Source: an uncultured Pseudomonadota bacterium
GTDB taxonomy: Bacteria > Myxococcota_A > Polyangia > HGW-17
Length of the DNA stretch: 36,892 bases
Assembly: GCA_938004375.1 (NCBI GenBank)
Contig: CALKWH010000011.1
Span: forward strand, 1 to 36,892
Reading direction: 5' to 3'
The position numbers were made by a program, and so were the translations under genes. Of this stretch, positions 25,349 through 33,639 are shown piece by piece (positions within the stretch are counted from its first letter, which is position 1; each line of letters opens with the position of its first letter). Below the pieces are notes generated by a model. It made no database searches and had not been told where the DNA came from. It saw only the letters and a list, made by a program, of their open reading frames with translations.

Positions 25349-28300
25349 CTACTTCAGCCGTTCGACGATCTGGGCGACGTTCCTGTATTTCGGGTCCCAC
25401 AGCAGGACCTTGCGGTAGAAATACAGCGCCTCCGGCTTGTCTTTGAGGTTCTCGTAGAGCTGGCCCAGTTCGAAATACAGGTCCATCTCTTCATCCTTGG
25501 TGATGTCCTGACAATGCAGGCTCTTCTTGTATTCGGTGGCGGCCTCGGAGAACTTGCCCGTCTCCATCAAGCAACGGGCGACCATCATGTGTGCCTTGAT
25601 CTCCAGTTTGGGCTCCTCCATGGCCAACTTGAACTCGTCGCGGGCCTGGTCGTAGAGTCCCATCTCCTTGTAGGCCACGCCGAGCTCGAAGTGGGTGAGC
25701 GCGTCCCCCTCGGGCACCTGCGTCTCCAGCCGCACCCCCTGGCTGGCGCCCGCTCCGGCCGGGGCAGCCGCCACCGGATGCTCTTCCTGGAGATCGTTGA
25801 GGTTCAACCCCGACAGGTTGGTGACGACCTCCTCGTCGAAGTCCAGGGAGATGCCGCCCTCCGAATCCGGGAAGGGGAAGCCGTCATCCTGTTGTCCGAG
25901 GGCCTCGAACCCGTCCGGGACCTCGTCGGCGAAGGGCTGATCGAAGGTCGGCCCCGGTTCCGGTGCCCCGGAATGAAGGCCGGCGGGGGCCGGCTCCGGC
26001 GCCTGATCCGCGACGACGGGCGTCTGGAGTTCCTCCTCCACGTCCTCCCCGGCCGCCTGGCGGACCGCACGGATCTTGGCCCTGACCGCCGCCAGAGGAA
26101 AGCGCGCGACCAGCTCCTCGAGCATCTCGAGGGCGTCCTGGAACAACTCGGTCTCGAGGAAGAAGTCCACCTCCGCGAAGGCCTCGGTGACCTCCTCGGG
26201 GAGCTCGACCTCAGGCTCGGGTCCCGCGGACGGAACAACGGCCGCGACGGGTTCCCGGACCCCGGAGGGCTCCGAGATCCCGGAAGGATCACCGACGTCG
26301 TCCGAGAAGACGTTGGCGATCTGATCCTCGAGGCTCAGGAGCTCCATGACGTGGTCCATCGTCGGTTCAAACGATGGACCACGCTCGCCACTCGGGCGCA
26401 ACACAGAGGACCGCTGCACTTCCGGTCGGACGGCGGTGGGGTCGTCCGACCCGAGGGAGAAGAAGTCCTGGTCCATCGGGGGCGGCGTCATCTCGAAGGG
26501 GCTCTCGGCCTCGTCCGGGTTCCTCAATGGCGGCGGCGGCTCTGATACGGGCGCGACGAGATCCGCCAGACGGATCTCCTCCGAAGAGAGCTCCTGGATG
26601 CGGATGAAGCTCTGACTGGCCTCCTTGAAGGCCTCGAGCTCGTCGAGCTCGCTGAGCTTGTTCTGGAAGTGCCGGTCGGAGAACGGCGCGGGATCGGACA
26701 CCTGGCTGTCCATCATGTCGAACCCGGCGGGCTCCGACTGGCGGGAGGCCGAGCGCACCTCGGGCACCATCGGGAGCGGAGCCGCCGGCGCTTCGTCTTC
26801 CGCCCCGGTGACATCCTCGTCGATCTCCGGGTTCAGACCCTTGAGCGCGTCGAGCATGGCGGCGAGATCGAGATCCTCGTCGTCGATCTCGTGCACCCCC
26901 GCGGAGGCCTCCCGACTGCGCACCGCCTGCTCGAGCTCCTCGTCGCTGTGGATGGGCTCCACAGCCTCGGCGAACGTGAGCGGCTGCTCGACGAGCTCCT
27001 CGGAGGGGAGATCGGATTCGATGGACTCGATCTCCCGCAGGATGTTGAAGAGATCGTCATCCGCGGCGACCGGGGCCGTGGACCTGGCGGATAGGATGCG
27101 GACGGCCCCCGGGTGGCCCGGGGAGACCAGGAGCATCTCCTGAGCGATCTCCTGGGCCTTGGCGGGATCCCCCTTCTCCCAGACGGCGGCGAGCTTCTCC
27201 ATGACGGCCAGCGCCTCGTCCTTCTTGCCCAGGCGCATGTACACGTTCTTCTCCAGTTCGAGCACCGACATGGCCTGGCGCGCGCCGATCTGGCCGATCA
27301 ACTCGAGGGCCTGGTCATACAGGCTGAACTTGAAGAACGCGGTGGCCTCCTCGAGCTTCTTGACGTCCTCGCCGGTGACGATCTGAGCCCGCTCCTCCTC
27401 CTCGATGTCATTGAGATCCTCGATCTCCTCGAGCTCGTCGAGAGAGATCTCCTCGACGGGTTCGCTGAAGTCGCGGCCACCCCGATGGGCGGAGGGGGCC
27501 TTCTTCGCTCCGGAGACGGCCTCCGCGGGGGCCGGGGCCGCCATGGGAGCGGGTTTCTTGCGTCCCAACGCGATGAGGGTCTCTTCGTCCTGGGGCAGGA
27601 TCTCGAGGATCCGCTCGAGCACGGCCTCGCTCTCGGAGATCTTGCCCTGCTCGCGGTAGATGCGGGCGAGCTCGCGGTACACGTTGACCGCGCTGTCCTG
27701 CTTGGACAACTGGAGGAACATGCGGGCCAGCAACTGGAGCAACTGGGGGTCCGAGGGATTGCTCTGGAGGAAACGCAGCAGGAGCTTGAGCACCTGCTTG
27801 AGCTTCTCCTCGGGCGCCCGGGCCCGCAGGTAGGCCTCGGCCAGCTTGCGGGTGTTCTCCTGGTCGTCGGGATCGTGGAACATCAGGCGCTCGGCGACCC
27901 GGATGAAGTCGGTGGGATCCCCCTCGCGCTCGAGCTGGGAGGTCACCTTGCGGAGCTCGGCGGCGGCCTCGGACTTGCGCCCCAGCCGGGACAGCGTCTC
28001 GGCCAGGTGGGCCCGGTAGGTCCAAGAGGTGGGATCGAGGTCTGCCATGCGCTGCAGCGTCGCCAGCATCGCGTCGATGTTGCCGGCGGCCTCCTGGATC
28101 TTGGAGAGCCGGTCGAGTTGATGGATGGCGTCGGGGAGGAAGTTGGTCGCCGCGTACACCTCGGCGAGCTTGAGATACACCTCCTCGATGTTCGCGTCGA
28201 GGGTCTGGATCTGCCGCAGGATGGCCAGCGCCTTGGAGTAGAACCCCTGGGCGAAGAAGTCGTCGGAGAGCCGCAGGTAGGTCGTGATCGCCCCCCGGGT

Positions 28301-28462
28301 GTCCCCGGCGCGCACCTGGATGTCGCCGATCTTCTTCCAGACGCGCATGTCGGACGGATCCGCGTCGACGATCTTCTGGAATTCCTTGATTGCCTTGTCG
28401 AACTGGCCCTTCTGGAGATATTTCTGTGCCGAGTTGGAAATCTTTTCCTTGTCGATGGGCAC
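25349..28462 (-). CDS. Large TPR scaffold protein
   Basis: The 1037-residue protein is cytoplasmic, with no signal peptide or membrane helix. Tetratricopeptide repeats fill about 1-310 (QKYLQKGQFDKAIKEFQKIV is the first) and again about 355-450. An acidic, proline-rich, probably disordered middle follows (about 450-890), and C-terminal repeats run from about 900 to the end (HFELGVAYKEMGLYDQARDEF, YFELGQLYENLKDKPEALYFY). It starts at GTG 28462, with AGGAG 6 bases upstream, 12 bases after the Roadblock stop. The family is common in Myxococcota; its role is not known. Position between Roadblock and the response regulators suggests a scaffold joining them. A perfect 13-base inverted repeat lies inside the gene. 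Confidence 0.85.
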   Translation of the reverse strand: MPIDKEKISNSAQKYLQKGQFDKAIKEFQKIVDADPSDMRVWKKIGDIQVRAGDTRGAITTYLRLSDDFFAQGFYSKALAILRQIQTLDANIEEVYLKLAEVYAATNFLPDAIHQLDRLSKIQEAAGNIDAMLATLQRMADLDPTSWTYRAHLAETLSRLGRKSEAAAELRKVTSQLEREGDPTDFIRVAERLMFHDPDDQENTRKLAEAYLRARAPEEKLKQVLKLLLRFLQSNPSDPQLLQLLARMFLQLSKQDSAVNVYRELARIYREQGKISESEAVLERILEILPQDEETLIALGRKKPAPMAAPAPAEAVSGAKKAPSAHRGGRDFSEPVEEISLDELEEIEDLNDIEEEERAQIVTGEDVKKLEEATAFFKFSLYDQALELIGQIGARQAMSVLELEKNVYMRLGKKDEALAVMEKLAAVWEKGDPAKAQEIAQEMLLVSPGHPGAVRILSARSTAPVAADDDLFNILREIESIESDLPSEELVEQPLTFAEAVEPIHSDEELEQAVRSREASAGVHEIDDEDLDLAAMLDALKGLNPEIDEDVTGAEDEAPAAPLPMVPEVRSASRQSEPAGFDMMDSQVSDPAPFSDRHFQNKLSELDELEAFKEASQSFIRIQELSSEEIRLADLVAPVSEPPPPLRNPDEAESPFEMTPPPMDQDFFSLGSDDPTAVRPEVQRSSVLRPSGERGPSFEPTMDHVMELLSLEDQIANVFSDDVGDPSGISEPSGVREPVAAVVPSAGPEPEVELPEEVTEAFAEVDFFLETELFQDALEMLEELVARFPLAAVRAKIRAVRQAAGEDVEEELQTPVVADQAPEPAPAGLHSGAPEPGPTFDQPFADEVPDGFEALGQQDDGFPFPDSEGGISLDFDEEVVTNLSGLNLNDLQEEHPVAAAPAGAGASQGVRLETQVPEGDALTHFELGVAYKEMGLYDQARDEFKLAMEEPKLEIKAHMMVARCLMETGKFSEAATEYKKSLHCQDITKDEEMDLYFELGQLYENLKDKPEALYFYRKVLLWDPKYRNVAQIVERLK
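26350..26383. repeat. Perfect 13-base inverted repeat inside the TPR gene
   Basis: Arms CGTGGTCCATCGT (26350-26362) and ACGATGGACCACG (26371-26383) are exact reverse complements around an 8-base loop. In the TPR mRNA this would be a stable hairpin, in the codons for PSFEPTMDHV of the disordered middle. There is no T-run, so it does not look like a terminator. Confidence 0.9.
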
Positions 28463-28474
28463 GGGATACTCCTA

Positions 28475-28825
28475 TTAGAAAAATTCGACGAACCTGGGCG
28501 CCGCCAGCCGCATCAGGAACCGGGCCTTGCCGAAGTTGCCGTCCGGCTTGCACGCGACGATGAGGAAATAGTCCTTGTTCACCACCCGGAACAGCAGCAG
28601 CAGCTCGCGGGTGCGGACCATCATTTCTTCGAACTCCCCCACTTCCAGAATGGAGGCCTGGCGCTTCACGTTGGTCATCAACTGGGAGAATTCGATGCCA
28701 AGTGTCTGGATGTCCAGATCGCCGACGACGTGGTGATCGACCTCGATGCCGTCAAAATCCATGAGGAGCGCCGCACGCGCGCCTTCCACGCCTTCGACCA
28801 GTTTCTGCAGATGTTCCTTGAACAT
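28475..28825 (-). CDS. Roadblock/LC7 domain protein
   Basis: The 116-residue product is a single Roadblock/LC7 domain: MFKEHLQKLVEGVEGARAAL, a central LLMDFDGIEVD strand, and a C-terminal FLIVACKPDGNFGKARFLMR segment fit the fold. In Myxococcus xanthus, MglB of this fold is the GTPase-activating protein of the polarity switch MglA; other members are scaffolds or act on small GTPases. No GTPase gene is in the window. The ATG at 28825 has GGAGG 5 bases upstream; codons upstream of it cross the promoter. It is the first gene of the seven-gene chemosensory operon. Confidence 0.85.
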   Translation of the reverse strand: MFKEHLQKLVEGVEGARAALLMDFDGIEVDHHVVGDLDIQTLGIEFSQLMTNVKRQASILEVGEFEEMMVRTRELLLLFRVVNKDYFLIVACKPDGNFGKARFLMRLAAPRFVEFF

Positions 28826-28844
28826 GAATGCCTCCAGTCGGCCA

Positions 28845-28873
28845 ATCCTACGCGCGACCATGTATATGGTCAA
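28845..28873 (-). promoter_or_regulatory. Promoter of the chemosensory operon with inverted repeat in the spacer
   Basis: Reading leftward, TTGACC (28873-28868), a 17-base spacer and TAGGAT (28850-28845) match the sigma-70 consensus at 5/6 and 4/6. Transcription would start near 28838, about 13 bases before the ATG at 28825, with GGAGG between. The spacer and the end of the -35 hexamer hold GACCAT-GTAT-ATGGTC (28856-28871), a perfect 6-base inverted repeat that could be a repressor site. Confidence 0.6.
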
Positions 28874-28907
28874 GCTGACAATCAGTTTTCTTCGTGAAAA
28901 GATCAGC

Positions 28908-28936
28908 TTGCATTGCCAGTCGTTTTGTGACATAAA
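28908..28936 (+). promoter_or_regulatory. Candidate rpmH promoter
   Basis: TTGCAT (28908-28913), a 17-base spacer and CATAAA (28931-28936) form a moderate sigma-70-like promoter (3/6 and 4/6) pointing to rpmH. The leader would be about 95 bases. The 28826-29036 gap also holds the divergent promoter and a hairpin; no DnaA box was seen. Confidence 0.4.
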
Positions 28937-28970
28937 GCTGAACCCTGCCGGGGGTGAACGCCGCGCACGT

Positions 28971-28991
28971 GGAGTTCACAGTGCGAACTCC
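28971..28991 (+). other. Leader hairpin upstream of rpmH
   Basis: GGAGTTC (28971-28977) and GAACTCC (28985-28991) are perfect arms around a 7-base loop, inside the presumed rpmH leader. It could be a control element or a chance structure. No T-run follows. Confidence 0.5.
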
Positions 28992-29036
28992 CAGATCTCC
29001 CGCAGGACGATTTCACTGATTATTTGAGGTATTGTC

Positions 29037-29186
29037 ATGAAGAGACCCTATCAGCCCCACAAGATCTCCCGTCTGCGCACCCATGGCTTCCGCGCCCGCA
29101 TGGCCACCGCCGATGGCCGCAAGGTCCTCGCCCGCCGCCGCGCCAAGGGCCGCAAGCGCCTGACCGTGTCCGTGCACCAGAAGTAA
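29037..29186 (+). CDS. rpmH: 50S ribosomal protein L34
   Basis: The 49-residue, very basic product reads [19 protein letters not shown] and then [23 protein letters not shown], the standard L34 sequence from MKRTYQP to the arginine-rich tail. It is slightly longer than the usual 44-46 residues because of the TVSVHQK end. L34 is a structural protein of the large ribosomal subunit. It is too short to be picked by length alone but the match is clear. It is followed 22 bases later by rnpA, the classical rpmH-rnpA-yidD-yidC order; dnaA, often on the other side, is replaced here by the divergent chemosensory operon. Confidence 0.97.
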   Translation: MKRPYQPHKISRLRTHGFRARMATADGRKVLARRRAKGRKRLTVSVHQK

Positions 29187-29208
29187 CCGTCATCGGTGAT
29201 CCTCCACA

Positions 29209-29592
29209 TTGACCTCCGCGAGCCCGACCCCGAGAGCCGCCCGGCTTGCCTTCCCGAAGTCGGTCCGGCTGCTGCGCCGGGCTGAGTTCCTGTCCGTCCA
29301 GGGTTCGCGGCACCGGTTCGTCGCCCGCGCCATGGCCTTTCTCCTCCGACCGAACGATCTGGGGCACTTCCGCGTGGGCTTCACCGTCTCCCGCAAGCAC
29401 GGGAGCGCGGTGGAGCGGAACCGCGTCCGGCGCCGGCTCCGGGAGGCCGTGCGACGCTCCCTTCCCCTCCTCTCTCCTTTTCCCATGGACGCCGTGGTGC
29501 TGCCCCGGGAGGGCGTGGGCGAGGCCTCCTTCGACGTCCTGCTCGACGACGTCGCCCGCCTGGTACGGCATCTCCGGGAGCGGTCGACTTGA
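29209..29592 (+). CDS. rnpA: Ribonuclease P protein component
   Basis: RnpA is the protein subunit of RNase P, which trims the 5' leader of tRNA precursors. The 127-residue frame contains [17 protein letters not shown], the [19 protein letters not shown] segment with the RNR motif that binds RNase P RNA, and LREAVRR. The start is TTG at 29209; no ATG fits, and the family N-terminus ([13 protein letters not shown]) begins about residue 15, so the exact start is uncertain. Its stop overlaps the yidD start as TTGA, so translation is probably coupled. Confidence 0.94.
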   Translation: MTSASPTPRAARLAFPKSVRLLRRAEFLSVQGSRHRFVARAMAFLLRPNDLGHFRVGFTVSRKHGSAVERNRVRRRLREAVRRSLPLLSPFPMDAVVLPREGVGEASFDVLLDDVARLVRHLRERST

Positions 29593-31826
29593 TCAGCCGG
29601 TTCTTCATCGCGCTGATCCGCTTCTACCGGAAATGGATCTCCCCCGCCAAGCGCCACCCCACCTGCCGCTTCGTCCCCACCTGCTCGGAGTACGCCCTCG
29701 AGGTTTTCCGTCATCGCGGCGCCTGGGTCGGTTTTTGGTTGACTATGTGGCGAATTTTGCGTTGTCATCCCTTCGCGCGCGGCGGCTATGACCCGCCGCC
29801 CATCCATCGCAAGACCCCGGAAGGAACCGGCATGAAGAACCTACCTGTCTGGATTTTCTCCTTGATATTCCTCGATATTTTATCGGCCGCACCGGTCGGC
29901 GCCCAGCCTGCGCCCGCTCCGGCCCCCGCGGCCCAGCCCACGGCCCAGCCCGCGCCCGCACCGGCGCCTGCGCCAGCGGCCACCCCTGTTCCCGACGCCA
30001 CTCCGGTGGCCGCCCCGACCGCAGACGCCACACCGGTGGCCGCACCCGCCCCGCCGGCGCCGGTGCCCGCCCCGCCGGTCACGGTCCCCGCTCCGGCGAC
30101 CCGCCACCTGTATTTCACCGGCACGCCCTATGCTGGTGAACCGTCCGACGAGACCGATCCGCGCCTCGTCGTGGAGACCCCCCTCTACACCGCACGGCTC
30201 ACCCGACTGGGCGCCGTTTTCTCCTCCTTCGTGCTGAAGAACCCGCAGTACCGCGAGCTGGTGATCCCCAAGGAGTTCTTGAAGGAGAAGCGCCGGGAGA
30301 AGCGGGATCAGCAGATGGACCTGATCAAGACCTGGTCTCCGATGTTCCTGCCGTTCCAGATGGAGATGGAGATCGAGCGCGAGGCCGAGACCCTCGACGC
30401 CCACTCGTTCTACCACGTGAAACGAGAGCTCAACTTCCGCCCGCTGCTGCAGCGCTGGGAGCTCGAGCGCCGCGCCGACTCGGACAAGGAGATCACGCTG
30501 GTGTTCCGCCTCGTGATCGACAACCCCTGCCCGGCCGGCGTCGAGGCCCCTCACGGCACCTGCTTCCCAGTTGAATTGAGGAAGATCTATCGCTTCTACC
30601 ATGGCCGCTACGATCTGGACATGGCCGTCGAGGTCAAGAACCTGACGCCGGCCAAACTGAACCTCAAGAAGGCGCTCTTCCACATGTTCAGCCTCCACGA
30701 GGGGGAGAGCTCCAGCGGCTTCTTCAACCCCGTCTCCGTCCAGAAAGAGGCGATCTGCTACCACGCCGACGGCGTGAGCGTGCAGAGCTTCGACGTCATC
30801 ATGAACGGCCTCTCCGGCGGCTGCCTGGGCTGCAGCACGTCCTCCTGCTCCTGTCAGCGCACCCCGTCCAAGGCCAGCGAGTTCGCCCGGGGCGCCCGTT
30901 GGACCGGTATCGACGCCCGCTACTTCCTGATGGTACTCGTCAAGGACTACGCTGCCGACGACGGCGGCTGCCGCTTCGTCGCCCAGAAGATCCAGGAAAT
31001 CCCCGGCTACGGTCTGATCAGCGCCCAACTCGACCTCAACGGACCCCGGCCCGTCGAGGGCAACCAGACGCTCACCCTGCCCTTCAAGCTCTATCTGGGT
31101 CCCAAGGATCTCAATTATCTCGAAGGGATCCGCGTGCACCGCTCCGGCGAGGAGAACGCCAGCGTCAACCCGAAGTTGACCGAATCCGTTGACTTCGGCC
31201 TGTTCTGGTTCATCGGCAAGCCCATGATGCTGGCCCTCAAGCTCGTGCAGAAGGTGGTCATCAACTGGGGCCTGGCCATCATCCTGCTGACCCTGCTGAT
31301 CAAGCTCGCCACCCTGTACTGGACCAACAAGAGCATGCGCAGCATGAAAAAGATGGCCCAACTCAAGCCGGAGATGGACGCCCTGCAGAAGCAGTACGCC
31401 AACAACCGGGAGAAGCTCAACCAGGAGGTCATGGCCCTCTACAAGAAACACGGCGTCAACCCACTCGGCGGCTGCCTGCCGATGCTGTTCCAGATGCCGA
31501 TCTACATCGCCTGGTACCAGGCGCTGATGGCCTCGGTCGAGTTGTACCGGGCGCCCCTGTTCGGATGGATCAACGACCTGACCGCCCAGGATCCGTACTT
31601 CGTGCTGCCGATCCTCATGGGCCTGCTGATGTTCGTGCAGCAGAAGATGACGCCCACCGCCGGCGACAGCCAACAGGCGAAGATCATGCTCTACACGATG
31701 CCGATCATGTTCACCGTCATCATGCTCTTCCTGCCCTCCGGACTCACGCTCTACATCCTCACCAACACCGTACTCGGGCTCGCCCACCAGTGGTACATGA
31801 ACCACAGCGAAGATGCCCGCGCCTGA
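29589..31826 (+). CDS. YidD membrane insertion factor continuous with YidC insertase
   Basis: The 745-codon frame starts at TTG 29589. Residues 1-71 are a complete Yid[32 protein letters not shown] and [12 protein letters not shown] are its signatures, including the two cysteines of [10 protein letters not shown]. YidD is an amphipathic, membrane-associated protein that helps YidC-dependent insertion. No stop codon separates it from YidC: after [10 protein letters not shown] the frame reaches the YidC start at residue 82. A fusion would put YidD on the cytoplasmic side of the first YidC helix, which is topologically reasonable. Alternatively both proteins are made separately, using the internal ATG. 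A sequencing error removing a stop within 29793-29831 cannot be excluded. Confidence 0.85.
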   Translation: MISRFFIALIRFYRKWISPAKRHPTCRFVPTCSEYALEVFRHRGAWVGFWLTMWRILRCHPFARGGYDPPPIHRKTPEGTGMKNLPVWIFSLIFLDILSAAPVGAQPAPAPAPAAQPTAQPAPAPAPAPAATPVPDATPVAAPTADATPVAAPAPPAPVPAPPVTVPAPATRHLYFTGTPYAGEPSDETDPRLVVETPLYTARLTRLGAVFSSFVLKNPQYRELVIPKEFLKEKRREKRDQQMDLIKTWSPMFLPFQMEMEIEREAETLDAHSFYHVKRELNFRPLLQRWELERRADSDKEITLVFRLVIDNPCPAGVEAPHGTCFPVELRKIYRFYHGRYDLDMAVEVKNLTPAKLNLKKALFHMFSLHEGESSSGFFNPVSVQKEAICYHADGVSVQSFDVIMNGLSGGCLGCSTSSCSCQRTPSKASEFARGARWTGIDARYFLMVLVKDYAADDGGCRFVAQKIQEIPGYGLISAQLDLNGPRPVEGNQTLTLPFKLYLGPKDLNYLEGIRVHRSGEENASVNPKLTESVDFGLFWFIGKPMMLALKLVQKVVINWGLAIILLTLLIKLATLYWTNKSMRSMKKMAQLKPEMDALQKQYANNREKLNQEVMALYKKHGVNPLGGCLPMLFQMPIYIAWYQALMASVELYRAPLFGWINDLTAQDPYFVLPILMGLLMFVQQKMTPTAGDSQQAKIMLYTMPIMFTVIMLFLPSGLTLYILTNTVLGLAHQWYMNHSEDARA
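29819..29825 (+). promoter_or_regulatory. Ribosome binding site for internal yidC start
   Basis: GGAAGGA at 29819-29825 is 6 bases before ATG 29832, inside the continuous YidD-YidC frame. It supports independent initiation of YidC. Confidence 0.6.
29832..31826 (+). CDS. yidC: Membrane protein insertase YidC (internal start)
   Basis: YidC inserts proteins into the inner membrane alone or with SecYEG. The 664 residues from ATG 29832 have an N-terminal hydrophobic helix ([16 protein letters not shown]), a proline/alanine-rich linker (about 25-90), and a large periplasmic P1 domain up to about 450. The conserved membrane core follows, with [49 protein letters not shown], and [20 protein letters not shown] at the end. 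The P1 domain contains CLGC and CSC at residues 331-341, unusual for this family. The C-terminus is short and basic. It overlaps mnmE by 14 bases; no khpB/jag gene lies between, although many bacteria have one there. Confidence 0.96.
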   Translation: MKNLPVWIFSLIFLDILSAAPVGAQPAPAPAPAAQPTAQPAPAPAPAPAATPVPDATPVAAPTADATPVAAPAPPAPVPAPPVTVPAPATRHLYFTGTPYAGEPSDETDPRLVVETPLYTARLTRLGAVFSSFVLKNPQYRELVIPKEFLKEKRREKRDQQMDLIKTWSPMFLPFQMEMEIEREAETLDAHSFYHVKRELNFRPLLQRWELERRADSDKEITLVFRLVIDNPCPAGVEAPHGTCFPVELRKIYRFYHGRYDLDMAVEVKNLTPAKLNLKKALFHMFSLHEGESSSGFFNPVSVQKEAICYHADGVSVQSFDVIMNGLSGGCLGCSTSSCSCQRTPSKASEFARGARWTGIDARYFLMVLVKDYAADDGGCRFVAQKIQEIPGYGLISAQLDLNGPRPVEGNQTLTLPFKLYLGPKDLNYLEGIRVHRSGEENASVNPKLTESVDFGLFWFIGKPMMLALKLVQKVVINWGLAIILLTLLIKLATLYWTNKSMRSMKKMAQLKPEMDALQKQYANNREKLNQEVMALYKKHGVNPLGGCLPMLFQMPIYIAWYQALMASVELYRAPLFGWINDLTAQDPYFVLPILMGLLMFVQQKMTPTAGDSQQAKIMLYTMPIMFTVIMLFLPSGLTLYILTNTVLGLAHQWYMNHSEDARA

Positions 31827-33090
31827 CGTCCTCCTCGAGGACACCATCTTCGCCGCCGCCACCCCCCCGGGGCACGGCGCCCTGGCCCTGGTCCGCGTGT
31901 CCGGGCCGCGGGCGCTGGCCCTCGTCTCCTCCCTGCCCGGCGCGCCCGGGACCTGGCGCCACGGACGCGCGAGGCGGCTGCGCCTGACGGGCCTCGACGA
32001 CCTCGTGGCCACGGCCTTCCTGGCGCCGCGCAGCTACACGGGAGAAGACACCGTCGAGCTCAGCTGTCACGGCAGCCGGCTCATCGTCGACCGGCTCCTC
32101 GCGGCGCTTCTGGCCGCGGGCGGGCGCCCTGCGGGGCCGGGGGAGTTCACCTACCGGGCCGTGCGCCACGGCAAATTGACCGTGGCCGAGGCCGAGCGGC
32201 TCGCCCATCGACTCCAGGCCCGGCTCCCCTGGGAGCTCGCCCTCGCCGAGACCGGCGAGGACGCCCGCGGGGCCTTCTCCGACCTGCTCGACCGGGTGAA
32301 CGCCGCCCGGGCCGATCTGGAGAGCGCCCTCGAGTTCGGAGAGGGGGATGGCCCCGACTGGGAGGCCCTGGCCTTCCCGATCCGCGCCCTGGCGGCCCAG
32401 GCCCGGCTGCAGGAGCGCTGGTCCCGGCTGCCCCGCGTGCTGCTCGTGGGTCCGGTGAACGCCGGGAAGAGCACGCTGCTCAACCGCCTCTCGGGGTTCG
32501 ACCGCGCCCTCGTCTCGGATCGGCCCGGCACGACCCGCGACTGGCTCGAGGTAGAGCTCCGGCACGACGGCGTCCCTTTTCTCCTGATCGACAGCGCCGG
32601 CCTGCGGGCGACGGAGGATCCCACCGACGTCGAGGCCGAGGGAATGCGCCTGACCCGCGCCCTGGCCGAGGACGCCGACGTCCTGGTCGCATTCCAGCCG
32701 TTCGACGGACCGGACCCGACCGCTACCCTGGTCGGCGGGGCCGGGGACCGGACGATCCGAGTCCTGGGCAAGGCCGACGTGACCCCGGCGGTCCCGGGCC
32801 TGCTCGCCGTCTCCGGCCGCACGGGGGAAGGCGTGCTCGAGCTCCTGGAGCTCATCGTCGAGCGCCTGAGGGCGCGGCGCGACCAGCCCCCGCGATGGTG
32901 GTTCCCCGCCCGGCTCGCCGCCCTCGCCCTGGAACTGGAGGCCGACTGGGAGCGGCTCGCGGCCGAACCCCTGGCCGAGGTCCGCGCCTGCCACCTGCGG
33001 GAGCTGGCCACCCGGCTCGAGGACCAACTCGAGGTTCCCCCGGCGGACCTGTACGGGATGATCTTCTCCCGGTTCTGCATCGGGAAGTGA
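31813..33090 (+). CDS. mnmE: tRNA uridine-5-carboxymethylaminomethyl(34) synthesis GTPase MnmE
   Basis: MnmE, with MnmG, modifies uridine 34 in the wobble position of several tRNAs. The 425-residue product has the N-terminal tetrahydrofolate-binding domain ([42 protein letters not shown]), a G domain with P-loop [14 protein letters not shown] and DSAGLR, and the C-terminal FCIGK motif that binds the C1 donor. The P-loop asparagine used for the potassium-dependent mechanism is present. The fourth GTPase motif, normally NKxD, reads GKAD, so guanine specificity may be weaker. The length is a little below the usual 450. It overlaps yidC by 14 bases and is the last gene of this cluster. Confidence 0.94.
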   Translation: MPAPDVLLEDTIFAAATPPGHGALALVRVSGPRALALVSSLPGAPGTWRHGRARRLRLTGLDDLVATAFLAPRSYTGEDTVELSCHGSRLIVDRLLAALLAAGGRPAGPGEFTYRAVRHGKLTVAEAERLAHRLQARLPWELALAETGEDARGAFSDLLDRVNAARADLESALEFGEGDGPDWEALAFPIRALAAQARLQERWSRLPRVLLVGPVNAGKSTLLNRLSGFDRALVSDRPGTTRDWLEVELRHDGVPFLLIDSAGLRATEDPTDVEAEGMRLTRALAEDADVLVAFQPFDGPDPTATLVGGAGDRTIRVLGKADVTPAVPGLLAVSGRTGEGVLELLELIVERLRARRDQPPRWWFPARLAALALELEADWERLAAEPLAEVRACHLRELATRLEDQLEVPPADLYGMIFSRFCIGK

Positions 33091-33117
33091 CTTTTTGCCC
33101 GTTTGGCGGCAATCAGC

Positions 33118-33146
33118 TTGAGTTGGGAGGCTTCCACGGGTATAAG
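33118..33146 (+). promoter_or_regulatory. Promoter of the ribH-nusB genes
   Basis: TTGAGT (33118-33123), a 17-base spacer and TATAAG (33141-33146) match sigma-70 at 4/6 and 5/6. Transcription would start near 33153, with GGAGG at 33158-33162 and ATG at 33169, a leader of about 16 bases. No FMN riboswitch fits in this space. Confidence 0.6.
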
Positions 33147-33168
33147 GCCGACGAAGCGGAGGTGCGCG

Positions 33169-33639
33169 ATGACCCGGACCATCGAAGGACAATTATTTGG
33201 TAAAGGATATAAAATTTGCATCGTGGTCGCCCGGTTCAATTCCCTGGTGACCGAGCGCCTGCTCGAGGGCGCCATCGACGCCTTCACCCGCTCCGGCCTC
33301 GACCCGGCCGACCTGACCATCGTGCGCACGCCCGGCTCCTTCGAGATCCCGGCCACCGCGCGGCGGGCGGTCGCCACCGGGCGCTACCAGGGCGTGGTCT
33401 GCCTTGGCGCCGTGGTCCGCGGCGACACCCCCCACTTCGACTATGTCAGCGCCGAGGCGATCAAGGGCGTCGCCCAGCTCTCCATGCAGGCCGACATCCC
33501 GGTGATCATGGGCATCCTGACCACCGACACCATGGAGCAGGCGCTGGACCGCGCGGGCGCCAAGGCCGGCAACAAGGGCTTCGAGGCCGCGCGCTCCCTG
33601 CTCGAGATGATCCACGTCTTCCAGGAGCTCGGTTCGTGA
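33169..33639 (+). CDS. ribH: 6,7-dimethyl-8-ribityllumazine synthase
   Basis: RibH condenses 5-amino-6-ribitylaminouracil with 3,4-dihydroxy-2-butanone 4-phosphate, the penultimate step of riboflavin synthesis. The 156-residue product has the family pattern IVVARFNSLVTERLLEGA, TPGSFEIP, CLGAVVRGDTPHFDYV with the catalytic histidine, and GILTTDTMEQALDRAG. The length is normal. The ATG at 33169 was chosen over an upstream in-frame ATG at 33103 because it has GGAGG 6 bases upstream and the extension lies inside the promoter. Its stop overlaps nusB as GTGA, the common ribH-nusB pair. Confidence 0.97.
   Translation: MTRTIEGQLFGKGYKICIVVARFNSLVTERLLEGAIDAFTRSGLDPADLTIVRTPGSFEIPATARRAVATGRYQGVVCLGAVVRGDTPHFDYVSAEAIKGVAQLSMQADIPVIMGILTTDTMEQALDRAGAKAGNKGFEAARSLLEMIHVFQELGS

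Noticed and set aside
26350..26383. Intrinsic terminator in the TPR gene
   Set aside because: The hairpin is followed by no T-run and lies in the middle of an open frame.
28826..29036. Replication origin next to rpmH
   Set aside because: No DnaA boxes, AT-rich unwinding repeat or dnaA gene seen.
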